Shown here: positions 41,922 through 50,428 of the stretch, piece after piece | Layout: every line of letters starts with the position of its first letter | How positions within the stretch are numbered: the stretch's first letter is position 1 | DNA from: Lewinellaceae bacterium | GTDB taxonomy: Bacteria; Bacteroidota; Bacteroidia; Chitinophagales; Saprospiraceae | NCBI GenBank assembly: GCA_020636445.1 | Contig: JACJXV010000002.1 | Location: 106,648-170,647, forward strand | DNA: 64,000 bases | Direction of reading: 5' to 3' | Program-made: the position numbers and the translations under genes | The notes under the pieces: generated by a model | The model's database searches: none | What the model was told of the DNA's origin: nothing | Seen by the model: the letters and a program-made list of their open reading frames with translations, nothing else

Positions 41922-42635
41922 ATGACTAGACTCAGCGTCAACATCAATAAGATAGCCCTGATCCGCAATTCGCGGGGAGAGAACAACCCTGATCTGGTGC
42001 AGATCGCCCGGGATTGTGAAGCCTTTGGCGCCCAGGGCATCACGGTACATCCGCGGCCCGATCAGCGGCATATCCGGTATGCGGACCTGCCCCTGCTGAA
42101 GGAAGTGGTTACGACGGAATTCAATGTGGAAGGAAACCCCACTCCGGAGTTTACGGAACTGGTATTAGCAACCCGGCCGCATCAAGTTACCCTGGTACCG
42201 GACAGTCCGGCGGCTCTTACCTCCGACTGTGGGTGGGACACCGTTGGGCAGGCTGCTTTTTTACAGGAAATAACGAAGGAATTTCAAGCTGCTGGTATCC
42301 GGGTATCCATTTTTGTCAATGCCGACCCGCACATGGTGGAAGGAGCGAAGGCCGTGGGGGCAGATCGGATAGAATTTTACACCGGGGATTATGCCCGGGC
42401 CTATGCTGCCGGACCGGAAAAGGCCGTCGCTGCACACCGGGAAGCTGCTTTGCGGGCCCAGGCAATTGATCTGGGGATTAATGCCGGCCACGACCTGAAT
42501 CTTGACAATTTGCGCTATTACCGCGAACAGGTTCCCGGGCTGCTGGAAGTATCGATTGGGCATGCCCTCATTTGCGATGCCCTTTACTTTGGCTTACAAA
42601 ATACAATTCAGCTTTATCTGCGGCAGTTGCGATAA
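41922..42635 (+). CDS. pdxJ: Pyridoxine 5'-phosphate synthase
   Basis: This cytoplasmic TIM-barrel enzyme condenses 1-deoxyxylulose-5-phosphate with 3-amino-2-oxopropyl phosphate in vitamin B6 synthesis. Of 237 residues, typical for the family, the diagnostic parts are LSVNINKIALIRNSRG at the N-terminus, GAQGITVHPRPDQRHIRYADL, FNVEGNPT, VTLVPDSPAALTSD.GWD (substrate and phosphate binding), IEFYTGDYA and INAGHDLNLDNL. The start lies directly at the end of a repeat array, so leader and promoter are unclear. It is followed after the stop by the promoter of the second SusC operon. Confidence 0.97.
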   Translation: MTRLSVNINKIALIRNSRGENNPDLVQIARDCEAFGAQGITVHPRPDQRHIRYADLPLLKEVVTTEFNVEGNPTPEFTELVLATRPHQVTLVPDSPAALTSDCGWDTVGQAAFLQEITKEFQAAGIRVSIFVNADPHMVEGAKAVGADRIEFYTGDYARAYAAGPEKAVAAHREAALRAQAIDLGINAGHDLNLDNLRYYREQVPGLLEVSIGHALICDALYFGLQNTIQLYLRQLR

Positions 42636-42658
42636 TTATCCATATTTTTTTACCTTTG
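42627..42658 (+). promoter_or_regulatory. Bacteroidota-type promoter of the second SusC operon
   Basis: TTG at 42627-42629 (within the end of pdxJ) is followed after 21 nt by TACCTTTG (42651-42658), a full match to TAnnTTTG. Transcription from here would give a leader of about 300 nt before the SusC ATG. The leader has no convincing ORF. Confidence 0.6.
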
Positions 42659-42891
42659 CTGGCAGCGGAAAAGATAACCTTAACGTTATCATAACGTATT
42701 TGCAAGTACAAATTGAACACCAATTCCCAATAAAAACAAGGCCTCCCAGCGAGGATTTGGCAGAAAACTGCCGGCCAATTAAGCCCAATCAGTTAAGTGT
42801 TAGCTCGTCCCGTAAAGGGCAAAAATGGTATGCTTATCCCTTGAACAGTAAGATTTATTTGTTTTGGATTTTTTAAAAACCTAAGAAAAAG

Positions 42892-42912
42892 ACTTTGCCA
42901 TTTTGGCAAAGT
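42892..42912 (+). promoter_or_regulatory. Perfect hairpin in the SusC leader
   Basis: ACTTTGCC (42892-42899) and GGCAAAGT (42905-42912) flank a 5-nt ATTTT loop and are followed by GTTTATTTTTAG. It could be an attenuator/terminator inside the leader, about 50 nt before the SusC start, or an operator. Confidence 0.5.
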
Positions 42913-42962
42913 GTTTATTTTTAGTTTCGATTTTTCGTTCAACTAAACAAAATTGGATTAGT

Positions 42963-45900
42963 ATGAAAAAACACTTACTAGCGCTTTCGCTGGTGTTCTT
43001 TGCTGCTATTGGCGTTTACGCCCAAAGAACGATCAGCGGAACGGTAACTGACGAAAGTGGCGAGCCCCTTATCGGCGCCAGTGTGTTGGTAAAGGGTACC
43101 ACTACAGGTACGGTTACCGATCTCGATGGTACCTACAGCCTGAATGTGCCCGCCAATGCCACGGTGCTGTTATTCAGCTACACGGGGTATGAGAACAAAG
43201 AGGTTACCTTAGGGGCCTCTAATGTCATTGACGTAAGCTTGGAAGAAGGCTCAGAACAGCTTTCTGAAGTTCTTGTAACGGCGATCGGTATCGAACGCGA
43301 CAAGAAGGCCATGGGTTACGCGGTGACGAATTTGGGGAGTGATGACGTGTTACAGCGCTCAGAAACAGATCCTTTGCGTGCGATCGCCGGTAAAGTTCCG
43401 GGGGTTTCAATCGCCGGTTCCGGTGGTGGCCCGGGTACATCTACCAAGATCAACATTCGGGGTTTCTCTTCGTTGACGGGTAACACCCAGCCACTGTTTG
43501 TTGTCGATGGGGTTCCCTTTGATAACTCGGTAAACGCAGCTACCGGTGGTCTTTCTTCTACGGGTAACGTAGCTTCTAACCGTGCCTTCGACATCGACCC
43601 GAACAACATTGAGTCGGTTACGATCCTGAAAGGTGCTGCTGCTGCGGCCCTTTATGGCTCGCGTGCGACGAACGGGGTTGTATTGATTAACACCAAGACC
43701 GGCGGCAAGAGTGCCCGCAAAGGCTTGGAAGTTACCTATAACAGCTCCTACCAGGGAGAACAGATTTCCGGTATTCCTGATTATCAGGACACGTATGGTC
43801 AGGGATCTAACCAGGTGTACAACGGTGGTTTCATCGGTAACTGGGGTAACCCATTCGCCGAGCACGTAGATCGCCTGAATGCCCAGTACGGTACCAACTA
43901 TTCAAAAGTAATCGTTCCAGGCTATCCTGAAGGTACGGTTCCTCACCCACTGGTTTCGACCGGTTTTGCGGCACCTCGTTTCTCTACAGTTTTCCCTGAG
44001 TTATTTGATGCCACGGGTAAAGCTATGGCCGTTCCTTACCGTCCGTATGACATCATCGATCCTTTCTTCCGCGATGGTTCCATGTTCGAAAACTCGCTGA
44101 ATATCAGTGCTGGTAACGATGGTGGCGCGATGAATGCGGTTGTAAGCCGGATGACCAACGACGGTATCCTGCCTAACTCGAATGCCAGCCGGACTTCATT
44201 GAGCTTTGGCGGTAACGCTAAACTGACTAACGGTTTGGTCGTTTCGGGTAACGTAACGTATGTAAACTCTACACAGAAGTCGCCACCGGCTGGTGGTTCA
44301 CTGCTTGGGGGTAACAACGGTACTGCTCCTGGTTCGATCTTTACCCGTTTGTTCTTCTTGCCACGTAACTTCGATTTGAATGAGACCAACCCGGAAGGAA
44401 TTCCGTATCCGTTCGAAAACCCGGTAAGTGGTGATAACGTATTCTACCGCGCCCTGGATAACCCACGGTGGTTGGCTAAATACAACAGCTTTAATTCTAA
44501 TGTAAACCGCGTATTCGGTAACATTGCCTTGAGCTATGATGTGACGCCATGGTTTAACCTTACGGGTCGTGGGGGTATCAACACCTACAGCGATGGGCAA
44601 AAGAACATTACCCGTGCCGGTGGTGTAGCGGATGCTAACGGCGAAGTATGGACAAACGACGTGACCAATACCGAAACGGACCTGAACTACCTGGCAACGA
44701 TTACCCGGGATATCACCGATGACCTGGATGTAAGATTGATTGCCGGTTTCAACTGGAACCAGCGGAAATATAGCGCACGCTTCGTAACTGGCGATGGAAT
44801 CATTTCCACTGGCCTGTATAATACGGATGCTACACAAGTACAACAAAGTGATGAATTCAACCGTCTGCAGCGTTTCTATGCTGCGTATGGTGACTTGCAG
44901 ATTGGCTATAAGAACTATCTCTACGTAGGGGTTACAGCTCGTAACGACTGGACGTCGACGCTGCCGGAAGTTAACCGCAGCTTCTTCTATCCTGGGGTTA
45001 ACGTATCCTTCGTGTTGACCGATGCTTTGGGCCTGACCAGCAACTTCCTGGGTTACGCAAAACTGCGTGGTGCCTGGACGCAGGTGGGTAACGAGGCTTC
45101 TCCTTACCGGACGGCAACGCCTTACCTCCTTTCTGCTCCGTTTACTTCCGCCGCTGGTGGACAGTTCAACCAGGCTTCATTGAGCAATCGCTTGGGTAAT
45201 GCTGATTTGCGTTCGGAGTTGACTACAGAAATTGAATTTGGTGCTGACCTGCGTTTCCTCAAGAACCGTATCGGGTTAGATTTTACCTGGTTCAAGCGGA
45301 ATTCTACCGACCAGATTACCTTTAGAGATACGCCGCGTTCTTCGGGCTTTAGCAGTGCGACTGTAAACGCCGGTGAAATCGAAAACAAAGGTTTCGAAGT
45401 TGCCCTGACACTTACACCGGTGAAAACGCGTAGCTTCCAGTGGGAATCTACGATAAACTTTACCCGGATTCGCTCACTGGTAGTTGATGCTGGTGAGGGT
45501 GGCGACATCAACGTCGGTGTTAACTTTGCTGGTTTGTCGGTTATCCACCGTACGGGCTTACCTTACGGTCAGATCTTCGGTTCGGCTATCGCCCGCTCAC
45601 CAGAGGGAGACATGTTGATCGACAAGACCCTGGGTACCACTATTCTCCAGCCAGCTAACCAGATTATCGGGGATCCAAACCCGGATTTCATGGCCAGCTT
45701 TGTGAACAACTTTACCTGGAAAGGCTTTACGCTGAATGCGCTGATCGACTGGCGCCAGGGTGGCGACATGTACCTGACAACAGCTGGTTCGTTGCTGCTG
45801 CGTGGACAGTTGAAGCTGACGGAAGATCGCGAAGCACTGCGGGTTATTCCTGGTGTTTATGGCGATACGCAAACGTTTGAGCCTATCGTTGGTGAGGATG

Positions 45901-46256
45901 GCAACTACGTCCGCAACACCACGGCGATCACTTCGTTTGACTACTTCTTCAGCAACGGCTTCGGCCCTTATGGTGCTGATGAAACCAATATCTTTGACGT
46001 AACCTCGATTCGTCTGCGGGAAATTTCGCTGGCTTACTCGTTCCCCAAGAAATTACTGGCTAAGACGCCGTTCGGTTCGGCGCGCTTGTCTGTATCTGGC
46101 CGGAACCTGTGGTGGCATGCTCCCAACATCCTGGAAGGTGTGAATTCTGACCCGGAAGTATTGGGTGAATCAGCTGCTTCCAACGTGCAAGGTTTCGAAT
46201 ATGGTTCGTACCCAACGACTCGTCGTTTCGGGGTGAACCTGTCGGTAACGTTCTAA
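42963..46256 (+). CDS. SusC/RagA-type TonB-linked outer-membrane receptor
   Basis: This is a full-length SusC receptor of 1097 residues. It has a signal peptide (MKKHLLALSLVFFAAIGVYA), a CarboxypepD_reg-like domain (RTISGTVTDESGEPLIGASV to about 100), a TonB-box-like segment LSEVLVTAIGIERDKK, a plug with NIRGFSSLTGNTQPLFVVDG and KGAAAAALYGSRATNGVVL, and a barrel ending FGVNLSVTF with terminal Phe. Codon choice, dominated by highly used codons, suggests strong expression. The start at 42963 is preferred; upstream codons lie in the leader. It operates with the SusD lipoprotein encoded 123 bp downstream. Confidence 0.97.
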   Translation: MKKHLLALSLVFFAAIGVYAQRTISGTVTDESGEPLIGASVLVKGTTTGTVTDLDGTYSLNVPANATVLLFSYTGYENKEVTLGASNVIDVSLEEGSEQLSEVLVTAIGIERDKKAMGYAVTNLGSDDVLQRSETDPLRAIAGKVPGVSIAGSGGGPGTSTKINIRGFSSLTGNTQPLFVVDGVPFDNSVNAATGGLSSTGNVASNRAFDIDPNNIESVTILKGAAAAALYGSRATNGVVLINTKTGGKSARKGLEVTYNSSYQGEQISGIPDYQDTYGQGSNQVYNGGFIGNWGNPFAEHVDRLNAQYGTNYSKVIVPGYPEGTVPHPLVSTGFAAPRFSTVFPELFDATGKAMAVPYRPYDIIDPFFRDGSMFENSLNISAGNDGGAMNAVVSRMTNDGILPNSNASRTSLSFGGNAKLTNGLVVSGNVTYVNSTQKSPPAGGSLLGGNNGTAPGSIFTRLFFLPRNFDLNETNPEGIPYPFENPVSGDNVFYRALDNPRWLAKYNSFNSNVNRVFGNIALSYDVTPWFNLTGRGGINTYSDGQKNITRAGGVADANGEVWTNDVTNTETDLNYLATITRDITDDLDVRLIAGFNWNQRKYSARFVTGDGIISTGLYNTDATQVQQSDEFNRLQRFYAAYGDLQIGYKNYLYVGVTARNDWTSTLPEVNRSFFYPGVNVSFVLTDALGLTSNFLGYAKLRGAWTQVGNEASPYRTATPYLLSAPFTSAAGGQFNQASLSNRLGNADLRSELTTEIEFGADLRFLKNRIGLDFTWFKRNSTDQITFRDTPRSSGFSSATVNAGEIENKGFEVALTLTPVKTRSFQWESTINFTRIRSLVVDAGEGGDINVGVNFAGLSVIHRTGLPYGQIFGSAIARSPEGDMLIDKTLGTTILQPANQIIGDPNPDFMASFVNNFTWKGFTLNALIDWRQGGDMYLTTAGSLLLRGQLKLTEDREALRVIPGVYGDTQTFEPIVGEDGNYVRNTTAITSFDYFFSNGFGPYGADETNIFDVTSIRLREISLAYSFPKKLLAKTPFGSARLSVSGRNLWWHAPNILEGVNSDPEVLGESAASNVQGFEYGSYPTTRRFGVNLSVTF

Positions 46257-46303
46257 GCGGAATTTTGCTGAGAGAAGCCTAATTGTGAATCAATCGCCTT
46301 GTT

Positions 46304-46349
46304 GCACTGTCGTGTTTGCTCTTCAATGAACTCGGAGCAGCGACAGTGC
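46304..46349 (+). promoter_or_regulatory. Intercistronic hairpin between susC and susD
   Basis: GCACTGTCG (46304-46312) pairs with CGACAGTGC (46341-46349), with TGCTC/GAGCA inside. It lies in the 123-bp gap between the two genes and lacks a T-tract, so it more likely affects mRNA stability or processing than ends transcription. Confidence 0.55.
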
Positions 46350-46379
46350 CGGAAGGCACATGTTAAAATTAATTTTAAT

Positions 46380-48086
46380 ATGACCAAATTTAAATATACC
46401 ATCAAGCTGTTTTTTACCACAGCTATGATTTTCGTCCTGAGCGGCTGTGGGGACATGTTTGATCTGGACATCAATCAGGATCCAAACAACCCAACACAAG
46501 CCGGCTCTGCCCTTCTGCTGACACGGGCGCAGTACAGTCTGATGGCCGATATGGCCGGAGGGGTCAACAATAACCTCATGGGTTTCATGGGGATGATTGG
46601 AAGCGCCGATGACTGGAACCTCGGACAAGGTTCTTATAATGGTTTCTGGGGTGGTATGTATGCCGACCAGTTGAAGGACCTGGAAGGGATTATCGAAGCC
46701 AACCAGGGAGAAACCGGTTCTCCACAGTATTTGGGCATTGCCCAGTTGCTGAAAGCTTATGCAATGAGCACCATGGTGGATCTCTTTGGCGATGTTCCTT
46801 ACTCGGAAGCGCTGAAAGGAAACGCTGCGGAAGCCATTGTTAATCCTAATTTCGATGACGATCAGGCCGTTTATAACGAGATGCTTGCACTTATCGACGA
46901 AGGATTAGCTAACGTTACGAATCCACGTAGACCAATCGCCATTAACGGTGACCTGATTTACGGCGGAAATACAACGCGCTGGAATAAGTTCGGCCGCTCA
47001 CTGAAGTTGAGATTGTTGATGAATACCCGTCTGGTAAACAGCAACGCCAAGTCTGAAATTGAAGCCTTAATTACCGGTGGTAATTTAATTGCCGCTAATA
47101 ATGAGGACTTTACCTTCCAATTCAGTAAGACGGTAACGCCTGACAACCGCCATCCATGGTATCAGTCATCCTATACTGCTGGAACGAACGGATTTACCTA
47201 CATTCTGCACCAGTACATGCTGGAAAGTCTGGAAGATGGTGACCCACGCTGGCCATACTACTTCCGTCGGATTCAAGGGACAGTTCTTGACCTGACTGAC
47301 CCTTCCCAGCGGAATACGGCGCCTTGTTCGCAAACACCGGCTTGTACGTACCGTTATATGGTATTGAACCAGCAGATTATCGATCGGCTGTATACCAATA
47401 AAGGAATTGCTTACACGGATGCTGCTAAAACCTTCCTGGCCGGACTCTTCGGCCGTGACCGGGCTGACCCAGCAGGTGTTCCGCTCGATGGTGACTTCCG
47501 TTTGATTCCAGGCGTTTATCCGGCAGGTGGATACTATGATGTAACTACTCCTTCGATTCCTGCGGCTAACAGAGCTCCGGGTGGTGGGATCTTCCCTGCG
47601 ATGACGACGATTAACGTATTGTACTACCAGATTGAAGCGATCCTTGCGATGGGCGTTGCGGGTGATGCCCGTGCGTTGTTCAAAAAAGCGATTGAGGATC
47701 ATATTGCCAAAGTGGTTGCTTTTGGCCGTGCTACGGATGCCAATTCGGTAGCTCCGCCAATTACCATGTCTGATGGACGTAAACTGGAAACGCCAGCTTA
47801 TGTTAACCTTTGGTTGCAGCGCTACGACAATGCAACTACGAATGCGGCTAAACTGAACGTAGTCGGTAAGCAGCTGTGGTTCTCGAGCTGGGGTAACGGT
47901 TATGACCTGTACAACTTCTTCCGTCGTACTGGTTTACCGAACACCATCCAGGAACCAATCCTGGCGCCACGGGATTTCCCCTTGCGTTTGCCTTATCCGC
48001 AGCAGGAGTTGACGTTGAATCCCAACGCTGCCAGCTACGAAGGGGTTGTTTATGACCGCGACCCAATTTTCTGGGACGTACAGTAA
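46380..48086 (+). CDS. SusD/RagB-like outer-membrane lipoprotein
   Basis: This is the SusD partner of the preceding receptor, 568 residues. It has a lipoprotein signal with lipobox LSGC (Cys23), then DINQDPNNPTQA (SusD-like 2 subgroup), helical repeats (LGIAQLLKAYAMSTMVDLFGDVPYSEAL), RSLKLRLLMNTR, and the C-terminal LWFSSWGNGYDLYNFFRRTGLPN in the position of the usual family motif. It caps the barrel and binds the ligand at the cell surface. The ATG at 46380 is preferred over upstream codons because it yields the signal peptide. Confidence 0.96.
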   Translation: MTKFKYTIKLFFTTAMIFVLSGCGDMFDLDINQDPNNPTQAGSALLLTRAQYSLMADMAGGVNNNLMGFMGMIGSADDWNLGQGSYNGFWGGMYADQLKDLEGIIEANQGETGSPQYLGIAQLLKAYAMSTMVDLFGDVPYSEALKGNAAEAIVNPNFDDDQAVYNEMLALIDEGLANVTNPRRPIAINGDLIYGGNTTRWNKFGRSLKLRLLMNTRLVNSNAKSEIEALITGGNLIAANNEDFTFQFSKTVTPDNRHPWYQSSYTAGTNGFTYILHQYMLESLEDGDPRWPYYFRRIQGTVLDLTDPSQRNTAPCSQTPACTYRYMVLNQQIIDRLYTNKGIAYTDAAKTFLAGLFGRDRADPAGVPLDGDFRLIPGVYPAGGYYDVTTPSIPAANRAPGGGIFPAMTTINVLYYQIEAILAMGVAGDARALFKKAIEDHIAKVVAFGRATDANSVAPPITMSDGRKLETPAYVNLWLQRYDNATTNAAKLNVVGKQLWFSSWGNGYDLYNFFRRTGLPNTIQEPILAPRDFPLRLPYPQQELTLNPNAASYEGVVYDRDPIFWDVQ

Positions 48087-48099
48087 ACGTAACCCTATA

Positions 48100-48132
48100 G
48101 CCGGCGTGCGCAGCACGCCTGGGCACGCCGGC
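48100..48132 (+). promoter_or_regulatory. Hairpin between susD and the lipoprotein gene
   Basis: GCCGGCGTGC (48100-48109) pairs with GCACGCCGGC (48123-48132). An alternative inner fold GGCGTGC-GCA-GCACGCC has the same GCA triloop as the dispersed palindromes. There is no T-tract, so it may be a partial attenuator or a stability element. Confidence 0.55.
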
Positions 48133-48177
48133 TGATTTATTAACATTGAATCGCTATTTATTCAAAAGTTTTACAAC

Positions 48178-49167
48178 ATGAAGCGAACCAAAATTTTGCT
48201 ATATACGCTCGTTGCTGCTTTGTTGTTGCCCTTCTCCTCGTGTAAGGATGAGGCCCTCAATCCGGTACCAGCTCCTGAAACTGCCGTGCATGGCTTTGCC
48301 CGCGTTGCTTCCGGATCGGCAACTAGTTTCTTGTTCCGTAATATGACTACACCGATCAACCTGGAATTACAGTGGATTTCCATTGACCAGTTAAATACGG
48401 TGACTAAAATGGAAGTTTTCGTAAACTTCCGTGAAAGTTATGTCGATGCGGAGGGTAACCCTCGGACGGCTAACCATGGCACGAAGAAAATCGTTACCAT
48501 TGAAGGCAGCGCGGTGCCTGCTAACCGAACCTATACAGGCTTTACAATCTCACCAACTGCGGTTTATGAGGCATTTAAGGATGCCAAGTTTGACTACGGT
48601 GATGGCAAGGGCTCGGTTTCTGTATTCAGCAATACCTTCAAGCCTGATCGTAGAGCTTCGGCCCGTTTTACGCCGGACGACAGCTTCTCTATGACCTGGG
48701 CATTCACCACTGCTGATGGTCGTTACTTTGACTCCTGGTCGGATTCTGTATGTTCGGAATTCCCAGGTGCCAACTGTACCATTCGCTGGGCGGTTGTTTG
48801 TGAGTCGGCTATTCAAGGTACCTATACGGCAACGTTTACGGGTTCTTCCACGGATTCTTGCTGCCCAGGTGCTCTTTCTGGTGGCGCAACGGTAACCTTA
48901 ACCAGAACAGGTGATGGGAAATACACCATCTCGGATTGGAGTGCAGGCTATTACCTGAAATACTATGGTGTTTATGGTATTGATGCAACGACCAATATGA
49001 GTACTACCCTCCTGGATGTTTGCGGTAAGATTGTGATTAACCAGTTTGTCGAACCGTTCGGAGAATCTTGCTCTGGTTCGGGTACGATTAACGATGATGG
49101 CTCGATCACCTACAGCTGGGAAAACGGTTATGGTGACAAAGGAACTGTTACCTTGGTGAAGCAGTAA
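48178..49167 (+). CDS. Lipoprotein of a SusC/SusD operon, function unknown
   Basis: This is a 329-residue predicted lipoprotein (lipobox FSSC, Cys22) encoded third in the SusC/SusD operon. The mature protein looks all-beta, with an N-terminal domain resembling the region after the SusD gene in many Bacteroidota operons (VHGFARVASGSATSFLFRN), and a C-terminal half rich in Cys pairs (NCTIRWAVVCES, STDSCCPGALSGG, LDVCGKIVINQ, GESCSGSGTIN), likely disulfides. It may be a surface ligand-binding protein like SusE/SusF in role, but no sequence similarity to them is claimed. Confidence 0.8.
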   Translation: MKRTKILLYTLVAALLLPFSSCKDEALNPVPAPETAVHGFARVASGSATSFLFRNMTTPINLELQWISIDQLNTVTKMEVFVNFRESYVDAEGNPRTANHGTKKIVTIEGSAVPANRTYTGFTISPTAVYEAFKDAKFDYGDGKGSVSVFSNTFKPDRRASARFTPDDSFSMTWAFTTADGRYFDSWSDSVCSEFPGANCTIRWAVVCESAIQGTYTATFTGSSTDSCCPGALSGGATVTLTRTGDGKYTISDWSAGYYLKYYGVYGIDATTNMSTTLLDVCGKIVINQFVEPFGESCSGSGTINDDGSITYSWENGYGDKGTVTLVKQ

Positions 49168-49198
49168 TTCGAATCTAATTACGAACGCGTAATAAGGA

Positions 49199-49244
49199 GA
49201 AGCACCCGATCCACGGTAAACTGTGGCGGGTGCTTCTTTGTTTT
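49199..49244 (+). terminator. Rho-independent terminator of the SusC/SusD operon
   Basis: GAAGCACCCG (49199-49208) pairs with CGGGTGCTTC (49227-49236); CCAC/GTGG extends the stem inside; TTTGTTTT follows. It lies 31 bp after the lipoprotein stop. Confidence 0.92.
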
Positions 49245-49264
49245 ATGTGTTGGAAATCGGAAAT

Positions 49265-49360
49265 CAGAAACTTGTCCGCCTTCGGCGGGTGAAAAAATCG
49301 GAAACTTGCTCCGACGCAGTCGGAGTCAGAAAACCAGTAACCAGAAACCAGAAACCAGCA
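49265..49360. repeat. Triloop palindromes and CCAGAAA heptamers before the redoxin gene
   Basis: In inverted orientation to other loci, GAAACTTG precedes CCGCC-TTC-GGCGG (49276-49288), and again precedes CTCCGAC-GCA-GTCGGAG (49309-49325). These are followed by CCAGTAA, CCAGAAA, CCAGAAA, CCAGCAA heptamers that reach the ATG at 49361. Confidence 0.75.
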
Positions 49361-49933
49361 ATGAGAAAATGGATTATTTTTTTGGGAATTTGCCTGACTG
49401 CCTTGCCTGTACTCAGGGCACAGGAAGGAGTGCTTGACTTTTCCACCGTTTCCCTAACCGATAAAGATAGTGTAGCGATTACCAACCTGGATTCGCTGTT
49501 TCAGCAGCGGGCTACAGTATTTATTTTCATGAATGCCGAATGCCCGATCTGCAACCGGTATGGAAATACGTTTCAGCAACTGCCAGCGGAGTTTCCGGAC
49601 ATTACCTTTGTTGCCGTTTTTACTCACTGGGAATCCCCCGCTATCGCCCGCCAGTTTGCTGAGGAATATCAACTAACGGGCATGCGCCTGGTCTGGGATG
49701 GGGAGAATGAACTAAAGCACCTGACCGGGGCTACGACTACCCCAGAGGTTTTCCTGGTGAGCCCCCAATGGGAACTACTTTACCGGGGAGCCATCGACAA
49801 CTGGTTTTTTGGCCTGGGCAAATACCGGCCGGTAGTCACCGAAACCTTCCTGAAGGATGCCATCAATGCATATTTAAACGGGCAACCAATTCTCGTTAAA
49901 TCGACGAAGCCGGTGGGGTGTGTTTTTGAGTAA
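49361..49933 (+). CDS. Exported thioredoxin-fold (redoxin) protein
   Basis: This is a 190-residue periplasmic thioredoxin-fold protein. The signal peptide (MRKWIIFLGICLTALPVLRA) is followed by a peroxiredoxin/TlpA-like domain with TVFIFMNAECPICNRYGNTF (CxxC, residues in CPIC), and TTPEVFLVSPQWELLYRGAID (cis-Pro loop). It ends KPVGCVFE. In related fused proteins from other phyla a very similar (K)PVGC motif joins a redoxin domain to a cytochrome c/PHM-like module (from memory); here that module is the next gene. The start at 49361 follows directly on a heptamer array. Confidence 0.85.
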   Translation: MRKWIIFLGICLTALPVLRAQEGVLDFSTVSLTDKDSVAITNLDSLFQQRATVFIFMNAECPICNRYGNTFQQLPAEFPDITFVAVFTHWESPAIARQFAEEYQLTGMRLVWDGENELKHLTGATTTPEVFLVSPQWELLYRGAIDNWFFGLGKYRPVVTETFLKDAINAYLNGQPILVKSTKPVGCVFE

Positions 49934-50069
49934 AGGAAGGTGGTTTGTACAGCGCCTTTCCTGCAAACAAATTTCCCCCAATTACGAGGTAGTCTCTTTA
50001 ATGCTTTGTAACATAAGTAACCATGGGTTGTTATCGCCTAAAAGAAGCGGGATTAAACTTCCGACTGGC

Positions 50070-50276
50070 CCCGACGCAATCCGCAGTCGGGGTAAATTTT
50101 TCGTTGAGCGTTATTTATCTGCCTCTGGTGGGTTCGTTGAGTGTTGAACGTTTTTGAACTATTCAGCCACTGCCCACTTCTCCACCACAGATTTGCACAG
50201 ATTACCCCTGATTTAATACATGGTATCCAGGCCCTGCCAACTGCCAACTGCCAACTGCTCACTGCTCACTGCTCAC
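50070..50276. repeat. GCA-type palindrome and TGCCAAC/TGCTCAC heptamers in a 495-bp gap
   Basis: The gap between the redoxin and cytochrome genes (49934-50428) has no supported ORF. It holds CCCCGAC ... GTCGGGG (50070-50093) followed by TAAATTTTTC, and six perfect heptamers, three TGCCAAC (50235-50255) and three TGCTCAC (50256-50276). The remaining sequence is unremarkable. Confidence 0.75.
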
Positions 50277-50428
50277 ACGAATAAAAATTGGCAATTATTT
50301 AAATTTCACTGTCTTTAACCTACTATCCGTCAGCTGGCTACCTAAAACATCTGGCGTGTATTCCCTGAGATTTTGTAATTTTCACCCTGACTTTGTTACA
50401 CTTACAGCTAAAGTGTCAAACAGCTACT

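Noticed and set aside
42502..42876. 124-codon frame overlapping the end of pdxJ and the SusC leader
   Set aside because: It starts inside pdxJ out of frame and has no recognisable domain; the region looks like an untranslated leader.
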